DNA from: Solidesulfovibrio carbinolicus | Lineage (GTDB): Bacteria; Desulfobacterota; Desulfovibrionia; Desulfovibrionales; Desulfovibrionaceae | Assembly (NCBI RefSeq): GCF_004135975.1 | Contig: NZ_CP026538.1 | Coordinates: 3,162,001 to 3,226,000, forward strand | DNA length: 64,000 nucleotides | Direction: 5' to 3' | Shown: positions 35,669 through 46,300 of the stretch, one piece after another | Position numbering within the stretch: the first letter of the stretch is position 1 | Layout: every line of letters starts with the position of its first letter | Translations under genes and position numbers: made by a program | The notes under the pieces: generated by a model | Told to the model about the DNA's origin: nothing | The model's database searches: none | Seen by the model: only the letters and a program-made list of their open reading frames with translations

Positions 35669-36475
35669 TTATTCGGCGAGGGTAAAGCGCCAGGCGCAGG
35701 CGCAATCATCCCGGGTCGTCTGGGGCGGACAACTTACGCAGGCCATTTTGAGGCGCGGGTCCACGCCGGCGGCAAAAGCCGTGAATTCCACCGTGCCTCC
35801 GGACACGCACGGATAGGGCGGCAACCCCTGGCGCGCCCGGGCCGACTGCACCCGGCACTCGACCATCCGCAAGGTGAACCCCTCCGGCGTCTCGTCCACG
35901 AAATCGAATTTGTTGATGCGCGCGACCAAACGCGCCTCCAGACAGGCCCGGGCCGCGGCCAAGCCGCCGCCTTCGCCCAGATGCAAGGCTTCCTTGGCCC
36001 GCAGCGCTTCATAATAGCCCAGCCGCGACCAGCACGTGTCGTTGACGCGCTTGGCGTCGTGCATCCCGCGCTCGTCCTCCACCGTGCGAAACCACACCCC
36101 GTCGGCGGCCAGCCACGACACCGACAAGGCGTCGGCCAGGGCCTCCAGGCGTTCCCGCCCCAGCCCGGCCAGCTGTTCCTCCACCGTGCCAGGGAGCTTG
36201 AGCGCCCGCTCGATGCGACGCATCAGCAGCGGCAAATAGGCCTCGCCCACTTTCGACTCCATCCGGCAGGCCGCTTCCGGGCCGAACTGATGGGCCGCCT
36301 CGGCCAGCCACAAGCCGTAATGCACACCGATCTGCCGCGCCGCCTGCACCACCTGGCGCGCGAGGATTGCCTCCGGCGGCCCAGAGAGGCGCTGCCTCTC
36401 CGGGACCTCTGCGCCGGGGGGGATCATCCCCCCCGGACCCCCTGGAACATCGGGCATGTCATTGTCGCGAGTCAT
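35669..36475 (-). CDS. DUF6125-like protein with a hairpin element inside its 5' coding region
   Basis: A 268-residue soluble protein. Family-like segments are VHYGLWLAEAAHQFGPEAA, YYEALRAKEALHLGEGGG, INKFDFVDETPEGFTLRMVE and a C-terminal Cys group (MACVSCPPQTTRDDCACAWR) with CRVQ and YPCV upstream. I assign it to DUF6125-type proteins from memory and with reserve; function unknown. Codons about 8-36 (DVPGGPGGMIPPGAE onward) fall inside a copy of the genome hairpin element at 36369-36446, read in frame, so the N-terminus looks like an in-frame insertion. GAGGAAC before the ATG at 36475 supports the start. Confidence 0.6.
   Translation of the reverse strand: MTRDNDMPDVPGGPGGMIPPGAEVPERQRLSGPPEAILARQVVQAARQIGVHYGLWLAEAAHQFGPEAACRMESKVGEAYLPLLMRRIERALKLPGTVEEQLAGLGRERLEALADALSVSWLAADGVWFRTVEDERGMHDAKRVNDTCWSRLGYYEALRAKEALHLGEGGGLAAARACLEARLVARINKFDFVDETPEGFTLRMVECRVQSARARQGLPPYPCVSGGTVEFTAFAAGVDPRLKMACVSCPPQTTRDDCACAWRFTLAE
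36369..36446 (+). repeat. Hairpin element copy 2, inside a coding sequence
   Basis: GCCTCCGGCGGCC (36369-36381), stem GAGAGGC/GCCTCTC with loop GCT, GGGACC, then a second stem of seven G-C pairs around GATCATC (36416-36434) and GGACCCCC. It is a compound copy lying within the first 40 codons of the minus-strand gene 35669-36475. Confidence 0.65.
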
Positions 36476-36562
36476 GGCGGTTCCTCATCGTGGCTGGCGG
36501 TAGCCCGCCAGGATTCTTGTCACAGCAGCCGGCAACGAAACGGTCTCGCCGCCCCTTATAAA

Positions 36563-36608
36563 CCCTTTCGGGGGGTCCGGGGGCCTCAGGCCCCCGGCCG
36601 CCGGAGGC
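36563..36608 (-). repeat. Hairpin element copy 3
   Basis: Reverse orientation: GGGGGGTCC, stem CCGGGGGCC (36577-36585), loop TCA, GGCCCCCGG (36589-36597), then GGCCGCCGGAGGC. Lies just after the chemoreceptor stop codon and could terminate it. Confidence 0.7.
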
Positions 36609-36625
36609 CTCTTACTCTAAATTTA

Positions 36626-38434
36626 TCACCCCTGCCGCGTGTTCAATTGCCGTATCAAACCCGTCAACGCGCCGGTCTGGTTGGCGAGGTTGTCGAAGTG
36701 GCGCGAGGCGTCGTCGGCCCGGTCGGCGTTTTCGCGGGCGATGTCGCTGACGTCGTCCATGCTGTCCATGATGGAGCGGGCGGACACGGCCTGTTGGTCG
36801 GCGGCGGCGGCGATGGCCCGGACCTGGGCGGCGGCCTGTTCGGCCACGGTCTGGATCTGGCGCAGCTTATCGCCCGAGGCCTCGGCCAGTCCGGCCACCT
36901 GGTCCACGGCGGCCAGGGTCTTGTCAACGCTGTCGCGGTTGTCGCGGGTCATGGCCTGGATGGCCTGGATGGACTGTCCCACTTCGCCGGTGGCGGCCAT
37001 GGTTTTTTCGGCTAGCTTGCGCACCTCGTCGGCCACCACGGCAAACCCGCGCCCGGCGTCGCCGGCCCGGGCGGCCTCGATGGCGGCATTGAGCGCCAGG
37101 AGGTTGGTCTGGTCGGCGATGTCGGAGATGACCTGGATGACCGCGCCGATGCCTTCGGACTGGCTGCCCAGCCGCCCCATGTCGGCCTTGAGGGAGTCGG
37201 CCATGGCCTTGAGGCTGACGGTGGCGGTTTTGGCCTGGCTGACCAGCGTCGCGCCTGCGGTGGCGGTTTCGCGGGTAAGCGCCGTGGAGCGGGAGGCTTC
37301 GGCGGCGTTTTGGGCCACTTCGCCCACGGCGTCGCGCATCTGGCCCATGGCCTGGGCCGTGGATTCCAGGCGTTGGCGCTGGCCGGACGCGCCGGAGCGG
37401 ATGCCGTCGCCGATGGCGGTCAGATCGCGGGTGGCGCTGCCGAGTTCGCCGACGACTCCGGTGAGCCCCTGGACCGTGGCCAGCATGGCCGCGCCGGCGG
37501 CCTCGGCCTGGCGCATGGCCTGGCGGGCTTCCTCGGCGGCCTGCTCGGAACGCTCGGCCTGGGCGCGGGCCTCGTGTTCCTTGTCGGCCAGGGCGGCGAG
37601 GTTGGCCCGCAGGGACACGGCCATGGCTTCCAGGGCCTGCTGGAGCTGGCTGGCTTCGTCGCGGCCCGAGGCTTCAAGGTGGACGTCGAGGTCACCGGCG
37701 GCGATGCGCCGGGCGGCCTCGGTGGTTTCGCGGATGGGCCGCACGATCCCCCGGGAAACGATCAGGCTCAAGGGCAACAGCACGGCCAGGAACATGACGC
37801 CAAAAACGACGGCATCAATAAGCGTGGCCCGGTTGGCCGTTTCCCGCATCCGCGCGGCCATGGCCACGGCGGCCTCGTCCACATTGTCCACATAGACGCC
37901 GGTGCCGATCCAGTAGGACGTGCCCGGGATGGGCGCGGCATAGCCGATCTTGGGCATTTCGCCCTTGCCGGGCTTGGCCCAGGAAAAGTTGACGAATCCG
38001 CCGCCGGCAGCGGCGGCCCGGGCCAGTTCGCGCACGGAATAGACGCCGTCCGCGCCCTTGAGGTCGCCCAGATCCTTGCCGTGCAGGGCCGGATTGACGG
38101 CATGGGCCACGCTGGTGGTGCCGGAATACACAAAGAAATAGCCCGAGCGGTCGGTTTCGAAGATGGCGTCCTTGATGGCTTCGCGCAGATGCGACACCCG
38201 GGCGGCCTCGTCAGGCAGGCCGGCCAGGGCCTTGGACAGGGCGGCAGCCATGACGTCGGTGGCGACCTTGATTTTGGCTCGCTGGCCGTCGAGCATGTCG
38301 CTTCGGGCTTCGTTAGCCCCGGCCTTGGCCAGGCTATAGGACGAATACGCGCCAACGGCGAAAATGACGCCGGCGGACAGGGCCGAGACGAAAAACAGGA
38401 TCAACAAACGGGTGGCGATGGGAAGATGCTTCAA
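36626..38434 (-). CDS. Methyl-accepting chemotaxis protein with periplasmic Cache sensor
   Basis: A 602-residue chemoreceptor. TM1 at residues 9-31, a single-Cache periplasmic domain ([40 protein letters not shown]), TM2 near 195-217, HAMP, then the signalling domain with the hairpin tip ([20 protein letters not shown] then [20 protein letters not shown]). It relays ligand binding to CheA. The start is TTG at 38434, with AAGGAG seven bases upstream. No C-terminal CheR-docking pentapeptide is present (it ends LNTRQG). No che genes lie nearby. Confidence 0.9.
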   Translation of the reverse strand: MKHLPIATRLLILFFVSALSAGVIFAVGAYSSYSLAKAGANEARSDMLDGQRAKIKVATDVMAAALSKALAGLPDEAARVSHLREAIKDAIFETDRSGYFFVYSGTTSVAHAVNPALHGKDLGDLKGADGVYSVRELARAAAAGGGFVNFSWAKPGKGEMPKIGYAAPIPGTSYWIGTGVYVDNVDEAAVAMAARMRETANRATLIDAVVFGVMFLAVLLPLSLIVSRGIVRPIRETTEAARRIAAGDLDVHLEASGRDEASQLQQALEAMAVSLRANLAALADKEHEARAQAERSEQAAEEARQAMRQAEAAGAAMLATVQGLTGVVGELGSATRDLTAIGDGIRSGASGQRQRLESTAQAMGQMRDAVGEVAQNAAEASRSTALTRETATAGATLVSQAKTATVSLKAMADSLKADMGRLGSQSEGIGAVIQVISDIADQTNLLALNAAIEAARAGDAGRGFAVVADEVRKLAEKTMAATGEVGQSIQAIQAMTRDNRDSVDKTLAAVDQVAGLAEASGDKLRQIQTVAEQAAAQVRAIAAAADQQAVSARSIMDSMDDVSDIARENADRADDASRHFDNLANQTGALTGLIRQLNTRQG

Positions 38435-38556
38435 GACGCAACTCCTTGTCTTGAGGGAGAAAGCCCGGCAACATGTGGGAACAGTCTGGCAGCGGCGGGC
38501 TTGGCCCGGCCCGGGACGCGCTGCGGCGGTCCTGGGCCGGGACGCGAGGCGGGGGA

Positions 38557-38850
38557 TTAGAGCGCGGCCCGGCCCACCAGGGCCAGGAGATAGGCGGCGG
38601 TGGAGGCGGCCACGAACTGGCGCGCCCGGCACACGAAAGCCTTGCGCTTGCAGAGCATGAACTCGATCATGCCCAGGCGTTCGTCGGGACGGTCGCGAAT
38701 GTGCGGCAATTTGTCGATGTAGTGGTCCATATAGGCGTGTTCGGACAGCAGGAGCAGATAGATGCGCTTGCGAAAATAGAGGCTGTAGAACAGGACGAAG
38801 ACCAGGAAATACAGGGCAAAGACCGTGACGGCATAGGTGAGGCTCAGCAT
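38557..38850 (-). CDS. Small membrane protein, unknown
   Basis: A 97-residue protein. A hydrophobic helix at residues 5-24 ([20 protein letters not shown]) is followed by a basic region ([20 protein letters not shown]) and a second weaker hydrophobic helix at the C-terminus ([15 protein letters not shown]). No family recognised. AAGGAAGG upstream of the ATG at 38850 supports the start. It lies 122 bases before the chemoreceptor on the same strand and is divergent from pgpA. Confidence 0.6.
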   Translation of the reverse strand: MLSLTYAVTVFALYFLVFVLFYSLYFRKRIYLLLLSEHAYMDHYIDKLPHIRDRPDERLGMIEFMLCKRKAFVCRARQFVAASTAAYLLALVGRAAL

Positions 38851-39053
38851 CGATTCCTTCCTTTTCGGGCCTGGCGACAACGAGTCGTTGATCGTTGTTT
38901 CTCCCACACTTTGGCCCCGACTTCAAGACGCGGCGAGCCTAGACGCGCCGTGTGCAGCCGTCAGGTTCGGCTGCCGCCCCTAGCGCCGCCAACGCCCTTG
39001 CCCGCGCGCCCGCCCGGGTGTAGCCTGCCCCGACCATTTCGGGAGGGACCCTC

Positions 39054-39527
39054 ATGTTTGCCATAAACGACCGTTTGGCCCTGCTCGTGTCGGGCCTTGG
39101 CCCCCTGGGCCGGATGCCCTATGCCCAGGGGACCTGGGGTTCGGCGGCGGCGGTGCTGATCGCGCCGCTGGTGTTTTTTCCGCTGCCCATCTGGGCGCGT
39201 ATCGTGCTCCTCGTGGCGGTCTTTTTCGTCGGAGCCAAGGCGGCCGGCCGCACCGAGAAGATTCTTGGCCGCAAGGATCCGGGCCATGTGGTCATCGACG
39301 AACTGGTCGGCCAGTGGCTCACGCTGCTGCCTTTTGCCGCGCCAGGACCCTTTGAACTCATCGCCGGCTTTTTCCTGTTTAGGGCCTTCGACATTTTAAA
39401 GCCGCCGCCGGTGCGGGCTTCCGAACATTGGTTGCCGGGCGGCTATGGCGTCATGATCGATGACGTGCTGGCCGGCGTCTACGCCTGCCTTTGCCTGGTC
39501 ATTCTGGTCTGGCTACGCGGCGCATAG
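39054..39527 (+). CDS. pgpA: Phosphatidylglycerophosphatase A
   Basis: A 157-residue integral membrane enzyme that removes phosphate from phosphatidylglycerophosphate in phosphatidylglycerol synthesis. The family landmarks are all visible: GLGPLGRMPYAQGTWGSA near the N-terminus, DPGHVVIDELVGQWLTL, FFLFRAFDILKPPPVR and GGYGVMIDDVLAGVYA. The length is usual for the family. GGGAGGG lies seven bases before the ATG. A strong terminator follows at 39638-39686. Confidence 0.92.
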   Translation: MFAINDRLALLVSGLGPLGRMPYAQGTWGSAAAVLIAPLVFFPLPIWARIVLLVAVFFVGAKAAGRTEKILGRKDPGHVVIDELVGQWLTLLPFAAPGPFELIAGFFLFRAFDILKPPPVRASEHWLPGGYGVMIDDVLAGVYACLCLVILVWLRGA

Positions 39528-39637
39528 GGCAGTAGAGGCCTGGGGGTCGCCTGCTTGACCGGCCTGGGGCACGGCGCGGCGTTTCGGCCGCCCAAGCGTC
39601 GGGCGTGTGTCTTTGTCACAAAGTGGACGAAAAAGGG

Positions 39638-39686
39638 TCGCCCCGGTCCGAGCCTTGACGGCTTGGCCGGGGCGATGACGTTTTTT
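39638..39686 (+). terminator. Bidirectional intrinsic terminator
   Basis: TCGCCCCGG (39638-39646) pairs with CCGGGGCGA (39667-39675), with an inner AGCC/GGCT stem, followed by TTTTTT at 39681-39686. AAAAA immediately left of the stem (about 39630-39634) gives a T-run on the minus strand as well. It ends pgpA and can also end the small minus-strand gene at 39855-40004. Confidence 0.75.
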
Positions 39687-39854
39687 GCGCGACGCGGTAG
39701 CGCGGTGGGAAAAAAACGTACTTGCGGGGTTGCCTGGGCGCGGCCTGAGGTTCGCGCCGTTATTTTTGGACGAAGTCAATGATTGCGGGAGTCTGGCCTG
39801 CGGCAAGCAGAAGGCCGCGCGAAGTCGCCGTCCGGTTTTGCGACCGGGTGGCGA
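39687..39854. other. Gene-free stretch after the terminator
   Basis: 168 bases between the pgpA terminator and the small minus-strand gene. A second imperfect GC stem with AAAAAAA on its right (about 39690-39720) is present; otherwise nothing recognisable. Confidence 0.3.
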
Positions 39855-40004
39855 CTAATGAAACAACAGCCCCCGGTAGATGAAGCGTTCGTACACGGAG
39901 CACAGGCGTCGGGCGTTGCGGTGAGCCAGCCCGAAATCCATGAGCCGGCAGTACATGTGCATGGGATTGAGTCGGTGTTGCAGGTAGTTGCGGATGATGT
40001 TCAT
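39855..40004 (-). CDS. Small basic protein (49 residues)
   Basis: Starts MNIIRNYLQHRLNPMHMYCR and continues with LAHRNARRLCSVYERFIYRG. It is basic and helical with two cysteines. No assigned function; the compact, plausible protein sequence and a GCGAGG site upstream of the ATG at 40004 make it a credible gene. A longer in-frame version reading through the ferredoxin terminator was rejected. Confidence 0.5.
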   Translation of the reverse strand: MNIIRNYLQHRLNPMHMYCRLMDFGLAHRNARRLCSVYERFIYRGLLFH

Positions 40005-40155
40005 GGCGTTGCCTCGCTTGGGGGCAGTCCTTGACCCCCGTGGAACACAGCGAGTAAGTAGCAATATCCGTTCCAAGGGCGTCCTTGCCCCGGCAGCGGC
40101 GGCCTCACACCTCTTATCGGCGGTTGCTGCCAAAGCCTTACGGGACACCGGGCAT

Positions 40156-40186
40156 AAAAAAACCCGCGCCGGCGGACCGGCGCGGG
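40156..40186 (-). terminator. Intrinsic terminator of the ferredoxin gene
   Basis: CCCGCGCCGG (40163-40172) and CCGGCGCGGG (40177-40186) form a perfect 10-bp stem with loop CGGA. Seven A at 40156-40162 give the T-run when read on the minus strand. It lies 25 bases after the ferredoxin stop codon. Confidence 0.85.
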
Positions 40187-40210
40187 GCGTCCCCAAGGGG
40201 ACAGGAATCG

Positions 40211-40783
<573 letters not shown>

Positions 40784-40812
40784 TTGACGCCAAGCGGCAA
40801 AATCCGTATAAT
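40784..40812 (+). promoter_or_regulatory. Sigma-70 promoter of the GGDEF-EAL gene
   Basis: TTGACG (40784-40789) and TATAAT (40807-40812) with a 17-base spacer, the closest match to consensus seen in the window. It lies upstream of the ATG at 40870 and rules out an in-frame start at 40777. Confidence 0.75.
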
Positions 40813-40869
40813 TATCAAACCGGCAGCGGTTTTCCTGTCAAGCCTTTTGCCAAGACGTCGCTGAGGGCC

Positions 40870-42576
40870 ATGTTGCCAGACATCCAGAGCCTGCTCGAAT
40901 CCTTGCCCTCCCATGCCGCCCTGCTCGACGGGGACGGCCGTATCCGCGTCGCCAACGCGTCCTGCTTGGAACTCTTGCGCGAGCTCGACCCCCAGGCCGG
41001 AGTCGGCCGACATTTTGCCGACTCCTGCGTCAAGCTTTTGCCCGAGACCGTGTCCGCCGCCGTGCGCGAGGGCCTGGCCGCCGTGCTGGAGGGCCGGTTG
41101 CCCCGCTACGAGATGGATCTCCCCTGCGGGCCGACGGGCAGCCAGGTCTGGCGAGCCCTGTGCTTCACGCCCCTTCGCGGCCCCACGCCCGGGGCCGTGG
41201 CCACGCTAACCGACATTTCCCGGCAAAAGCAGCTCGAAGAGCACATTCTCCACGACGCCTTCCACGATACCCTGACCGGGCTTTTCAACCGGGCGCTTTT
41301 TATCAACCGCCTGGATCAGGCCATCAAACGCCTGCGGCGCAATCCCGACGCCCTCTACGCGGTCCTCTACCTTGACATGGACCGCTTCAAGCTCGTCAAC
41401 AAGACCTTTGGCCACGTCACCGGCGACCGGCTGCTCATGGTCATCGCCAACCGGCTGCAAAAGCAGTTGCGCGAGCTCGACACCCTGGCCCGTTTCGGCG
41501 GCGACGAGTTCGCCATCCTCATTGAGGACATCTCCGGCCTGGAGGAGGCCAGCACCATGGCCGAAAATGTGCTGCGCCAGCTGGCCCAGCCGTTTCGTCT
41601 CAAAAAACAGGAAATTTTCGTCACCTGCAGCCTCGGCGTGGTGGTGGGCTCGGCCGCTTACGAGCACCCTGATCAGGTGCTGCGCGACGCCGACAACGCC
41701 ATGTACAGCTCCAAGGAACACGGCGGCGACCACTACACCGTGTTCGACGCCGGCATGCGCGTGCTCACCCAGCGCCGCATGGAAATGGAACTGGCCTTGC
41801 GCCAGGCCATGGAATCCGGCGAAATCACCGTGCACTACCAGCCCATCGTGTCCCTGGCCACGGGCGACGTCACGGGGCTTGAGGCCCTGGCCCGCTGGCA
41901 GCATCCGCGCCAGGGATTCATTCCCCCTTCGGAATTCATCCCCATCGCCGAGGAGTCGGGCCTTATTAACGAACTTGGCGCGCTGATTCTGCGCCAGTCC
42001 TGCCGCCGGCTGGTGGAGCTTGGCCGGGAAACCCCCGAGGGCGAAAAACTTTCCGTATCGGTCAACATTTCCGGCCGCCAGTTCAAACGGCCCGATTTCG
42101 TCCAGGAGGTGGCCGGCATCCTGGCCGAGACCGGCATCGACGCTTCCCGGGTCAAACTCGAACTGACCGAATCCGTGCTCATGGACGACGCCGACGAGGC
42201 CGTTCGAGCGATAAAAAACCTCAAGGCCCTGGGGGTCAAGGTCGTCATCGACGACTTCGGCACCGGGTATTCGTCCCTGTCCTACATCCAGCGCTTCCCC
42301 TTCGACAGCCTCAAGGTCGATCGCTCGTTCGTCGGCAACATGAACGAGGCCGAGCAGAACATGGAGATCGTGCGGGCGATCATCGCCATGGCCCACAAGC
42401 TGGGCCTGGAGGTGGTGGCCGAGGGCGTGGAGCTGGCCGAACACAAGGCGGCGCTCTCCGAGCTGCGCTGCGAAAGCGCCCAGGGCTTTTTCTTCTCCCG
42501 CGCCGTGCCCGGCGAGGAACTGGGCGAGCTCATGCGCCGCAACTGGAAGCCCGATCCCGGACCGCAGGTTTCCTGA
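40870..42576 (+). CDS. PAS-GGDEF-EAL cyclic-di-GMP enzyme
   Basis: A 568-residue cytoplasmic protein. An N-terminal PAS domain (SLPSHAALLDGDGRIRVANA to about residue 120) is followed by GGDEF (RFGGDEFAIL, residues 208-217) and EAL (GLEALARWQHP, from residue 337). The GGDEF domain has the intact motif, the metal Asp in LYLDMDRFKLVN and an inhibitory RxxD site (RELD five residues before GGDEF). The EAL domain keeps NISGRQF, ELTES, DDFGTGYSSLSYI, KVDRSFV and EGVE. Both diguanylate cyclase and phosphodiesterase activity are possible. Start at 40870, downstream of the promoter at 40784-40812. Confidence 0.93.
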   Translation: MLPDIQSLLESLPSHAALLDGDGRIRVANASCLELLRELDPQAGVGRHFADSCVKLLPETVSAAVREGLAAVLEGRLPRYEMDLPCGPTGSQVWRALCFTPLRGPTPGAVATLTDISRQKQLEEHILHDAFHDTLTGLFNRALFINRLDQAIKRLRRNPDALYAVLYLDMDRFKLVNKTFGHVTGDRLLMVIANRLQKQLRELDTLARFGGDEFAILIEDISGLEEASTMAENVLRQLAQPFRLKKQEIFVTCSLGVVVGSAAYEHPDQVLRDADNAMYSSKEHGGDHYTVFDAGMRVLTQRRMEMELALRQAMESGEITVHYQPIVSLATGDVTGLEALARWQHPRQGFIPPSEFIPIAEESGLINELGALILRQSCRRLVELGRETPEGEKLSVSVNISGRQFKRPDFVQEVAGILAETGIDASRVKLELTESVLMDDADEAVRAIKNLKALGVKVVIDDFGTGYSSLSYIQRFPFDSLKVDRSFVGNMNEAEQNMEIVRAIIAMAHKLGLEVVAEGVELAEHKAALSELRCESAQGFFFSRAVPGEELGELMRRNWKPDPGPQVS

Positions 42577-42595
42577 GGGGCGGCTTCCGGCCCAC

Positions 42596-42691
42596 AAAAA
42601 AAGAGATTCGCCGTTGGCGCAGGAGGTGCTTATACACCCGGTTCCGAAGCAGCGCTTCGGGAACTCTTCCTATTACGCCTGGCGAATCTCT
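42596..42691 (-). ncRNA. Candidate structured RNA or elaborate terminator
   Basis: AGAGATTCGCC (42602-42612) pairs perfectly with GGCGAATCTCT (42681-42691), enclosing two hairpins: GGTG-cttata-CACC (42625-42638) and GTTCCGAAGC with GCTTCGGGAAC (42641-42664). Read on the minus strand the outer stem is followed by seven T (42602-42596). This three-way-junction plan with a T-tail suggests a small RNA transcribed leftwards, or a complex terminator facing the GGDEF-EAL gene. No promoter is evident. Confidence 0.4.
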
Positions 42692-42880
42692 ATGAGCGAC
42701 GCCTCATTGCGTCCGGTATGGTGTCTGGCCTTTATTTCGCCCACCCCTCCGTTGCCGTTGGCGTCATATCTACAGGGGAACCGCTCCCCTTACGTCTTAA
42801 CAATAAGCATCCCGCGCGCCCTGTAAAGAGTCTTCCTGGACAATCCACCGCAAACAAAAATATCCTGGGCCTTACCCCCT
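42692..42880. other. Gene-free stretch
   Basis: About 190 bases between the structured element and hairpin element copy 4. Base composition is lower in GC than its neighbours. No coding frame with a ribosome binding site and no further repeat were found. Confidence 0.3.
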
Positions 42881-42934
42881 ACCCCTTTTCCCCATTTGGG
42901 GGGTCCGGGGGCCTCAGGCCCCCGGCCGCCGGCC
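42881..42934 (-). repeat. Hairpin element copy 4
   Basis: Reverse orientation: CCCATTTGGGGGGTCC, stem CCGGGGGCC (42905-42913), loop TCA, GGCCCCCGG (42917-42925), GGCCGCCGGCC. Lies immediately after the stop of the minus-strand gene 42947-43243. Confidence 0.7.
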
Positions 42935-42946
42935 TCTTCTCTCTTC

Positions 42947-43243
42947 CTAATTACGCCGGTGCTCGTGGCAGGACGTCAAAAACAAGGCGGCCCGCAGGCG
43001 CAACACTTCGCGTGGGGCGCGGTCCATGAGCTCGTGGCCGGGCAGGGTCACCATGGCGGCCAGGGCCGTGGCTTCTCGTTTGCGGCGGTCGTCGAAGCCC
43101 ATACCGGAGAGTTCCCGCAGGGCGGACAGGACGCCCTGACGTTCCTTGGCGTAGGCTTCGCCGAGGATGGCGGCCTGTTCGGGGCTACGCACGTCCAAGA
43201 CGGGCGGCAGGGTATGCAGCATAGCGGCGTTTGACGGTTTCAT
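42947..43243 (-). CDS. Small soluble protein, unknown
   Basis: A 98-residue protein starting MKPSNAAMLHTLPPVLDVRS. Mainly helical, charged (LGEAYAKERQGVLSALRELS, DDRRKREATALAAMVTLPG). No family recognised. The start at 43243 is chosen because GGAGG lies five bases upstream; longer in-frame forms lack such a site. It is divergent from the giant TPR gene with a 114-base gap and is followed by hairpin element copy 4. Confidence 0.55.
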   Translation of the reverse strand: MKPSNAAMLHTLPPVLDVRSPEQAAILGEAYAKERQGVLSALRELSGMGFDDRRKREATALAAMVTLPGHELMDRAPREVLRLRAALFLTSCHEHRRN

Positions 43244-43357
43244 GACGGCCTCCATGCCGGACTTTTCGGCCGCAGTCGCCAGGGCGTTAGGGGATGCGGC
43301 CATTTTTTCCTGGCACGATTGCTGCTTTGTCTGCGGCAAACGCAGGGAAGCGACACC

Positions 43358-46300
43358 GTGAACAACACTTCGACATTATTTCCTCCGCGCCTGGCCCCAT
43401 GGGGCGTCTGCTGGCTCCTGGCCGCCGTCCTGATCGTGGCCTTGGCCAGGCCAGCGCCGTCCCTGGCCGTGGAACCTGCCCAGGCGGCCGTGCGCCAGCC
43501 CGGCGAACCGACCAAGACGCCCCGTGAGACTCCCGCCGCCCAGCCTGTGCCGGCTGGGGGGGCTGGCGCGGCCTCCGGCGATTTGCGCATCGTGCTCAAA
43601 AAAAGCGCTCCGGCCGAAGGCACGCCCCGGGTGGGCGGCGCGGCCTCGTTTGAGGCCAGGCTCTATCGGGGCGAGGCCGAGCTTTCCCCCGAGGCCTACG
43701 AATGCCGCTGGCGCAGCGACGGCGGGGCCAGATTCCTCGACCCGGCCGGCCCCTTCACCAACACCGCCATTTTCCTGCGCCCGGGCCGTGAACGCGTCTG
43801 GGTGGAGGTGGTGCCGCGCTCGGGGCCTTCGGCCGGGCTGGCTGCGGTGTCCGAGCCGGTGGCCCTGGACGTGGCCCAGCCCAATTTCGGCTTGTCCGCC
43901 TCGCCTGCAGCACCCCTGGTCGGCGAAGAGACCACCGTCGCCATCCGTGATTTTCCGGTCCACGACGGCGTGGAGTTCCGTTGGGATCCGCTGCCCGCCC
44001 ATGCCAAGCTGGTACGGGTAGGCGAGCGCAGCCTGACGTTTTATCCCACCGAAGCCAAGCCGGTGGCCGTCAAGGTCGCGGCCATGGCGGCCGGCGGCGG
44101 CAAGCAGGCCGCGCCGCTGGGCAAGGCCAACATCGACGTCGTGGCCCGCAGCTATCAGGTTACCGTGGACAACCGGGGGCTGCTCGACACGCCGGCCACG
44201 GTCTGGCGCGACGGCGAAGGACCGGTGGCCGCCTCGGGCGTGGCCGTGGGCCAGCGCGTGGGGCTGCGGGCCTCCGTGACGCCAACGCCGCCCAATCCGC
44301 CCCTGGCCTATGCCTGGGGCCTGTGTCCGGGAGCCAAGGCGGCCGGCGGCGAGGACACCCGGGAAATAACCGCCTCGCGTCGGGAGACCGGCCCGTGTCA
44401 GGCCACCGTCGAAGTGCGCGACGCCCGGGGACTGCTGCTGGGTCGCGGCAAGGGCGAATTTTCCGTGGATGTTTCCCAGGCCGAACTCGACGCCGCCGCC
44501 GAGCGCGCCCGGGAAGTGGACCGGCTCGTGCGCGACGGGGCCAAGGCCTGGGCCGAGGGCGATCCCGACCGGGCCGCCGGCGAGGCCGGGCAAGCCGTGC
44601 GCTTAAGCCCCAAGGACGCCGCCGCCGTGGCCGCCCTGGACCGTATCGCCCGGGACAAGGGCCGCCTGGACAGCTACCTTGGCCGGGCCGCCTCGGCGCT
44701 TGCCGCCGACGATTTCGACGAGGCCTCGGCCATGCTCGACGAGGCCGCCAAGGTCAATCCCAAGGCCGCGGCCATCCCGGCCGCCCGCCAGGCCGTCGAG
44801 GCCCGCAAGGAGACCCTTGGCCGCATCGGCAAGCTCCTGGCCCAGGCGCGGGACAAGTGGGAAGCCGGTGAAGTGGAGACGGCCCTGAGTCTGGCCGGCC
44901 GGGCCCAGGAACTCGATACGGCCCACGGCGAGGCCAAAGCCGCCCGGGAACGCTATGTGGCCGCCCGGGACCGGCTCATCGCCGCGCTCAAGCAATCCGC
45001 CGCCTACCTGACCGCCAAGCGTTTCGACAGCGCCGCCAAGGCCCTGGACGACGCCCGGGCTGTCAGTCCCAAATTCAAGGCCGTGGCCGAAATGGACGCG
45101 GCCATCGCCGCCCGCAAGCAGCGCGCCTGGAGCCTGGACGAACGTCTGGCTCGGGCTCGCGACCAATGGAACGCCGGCGACGCCGACGCCGCCCTGGCCA
45201 CGGTCAGCGAAGCCGCCGCCCTGGACCCCGAACACCCGGGCGCGGCCCATGCCCGCAAAAACCTGGCCCTGGCCCGGGACAACCTGGCCAAGGCCGAGGA
45301 ACGCGCCGAGACCGCCCTGGCCAAGGGCAAGCTCGAAGAGGCCCGCTCCGCCCTGGCCGACGCCGCCAAGATCAACCCGCGCCATCCGCGCATCGCCGAA
45401 CTGCAAACGTCCGTGGCCCACCGGGCCGGCCGCGACCAGCGCCTGGCCGCCCTGGCCGCCGAGGCGGCCAGGCGAAACGCCGCCGGCGACCTCGACGGGG
45501 CGCTTTTGGCCGTCAGCGACATGCAGGCCCTGGCCCCGGCCGATCCAGCCGTGGCCGCCGAGCGGGCCAAGCTCGCCCGCGCCCGCGACGCCGTGCAGGA
45601 CGCGCTGACCCGGACCAGGGACTTCCTGGCCGCCCGACGCTTCGACCTGGCCCTGGCCGCTTTGGCCGAAGCGGAAAAGGTCAACGCCAAACTTCCGGCC
45701 CTGGCCGAGTGGCGGCAAAAAGTGCAGGCCGAAAAGCAGCGGGCCGAAACCGATCTGGCCACCACCCTGGGCCAAGCGACCAAGCTCGCTGAAGCCAAGG
45801 ATTTCGACGGCGCGCGCCGGCTTCTGGACGCGGCCCGAGACGTCGGCCCCATGCCCCCGCCCCTTGCCGCCAAGGCCAAGGAACTGGAACGCCGGGTGGC
45901 CGCCGGCCGCCAGACCCAGGACGCGGCCCGGCGCGAACAGGACAATCGCGGCAAAGCCGCCGCCGCGACCACGGCCGAGACCGACCAATCCGGCCGCTGC
46001 CTGGAACTCGGCAAACAGGCCACGGCCAAGCGGGCCGCCGGTGACCACGCCGGGGCCATCCGCGACTATCAGACCCTGCTCACCCTGTGCCCGGACACCT
46101 GTCAGGCCTACAACAACGTCGGCACGTCGCTGTATTCCCTGGGCTACGCCGCCGAGTCCCTGCCCTGGTTCGACGAGGCGGTCAAATGCGCGCCCAAGGA
46201 AGCCCTTTACCGCGAAAACGCGGCGCTGACCCGCACCCGCCTGGCCGCGCCCCAGCCGCCCAAGCCCGGCGAGGCCGGCCCCAGCTGCGCCGCCGCCTTT

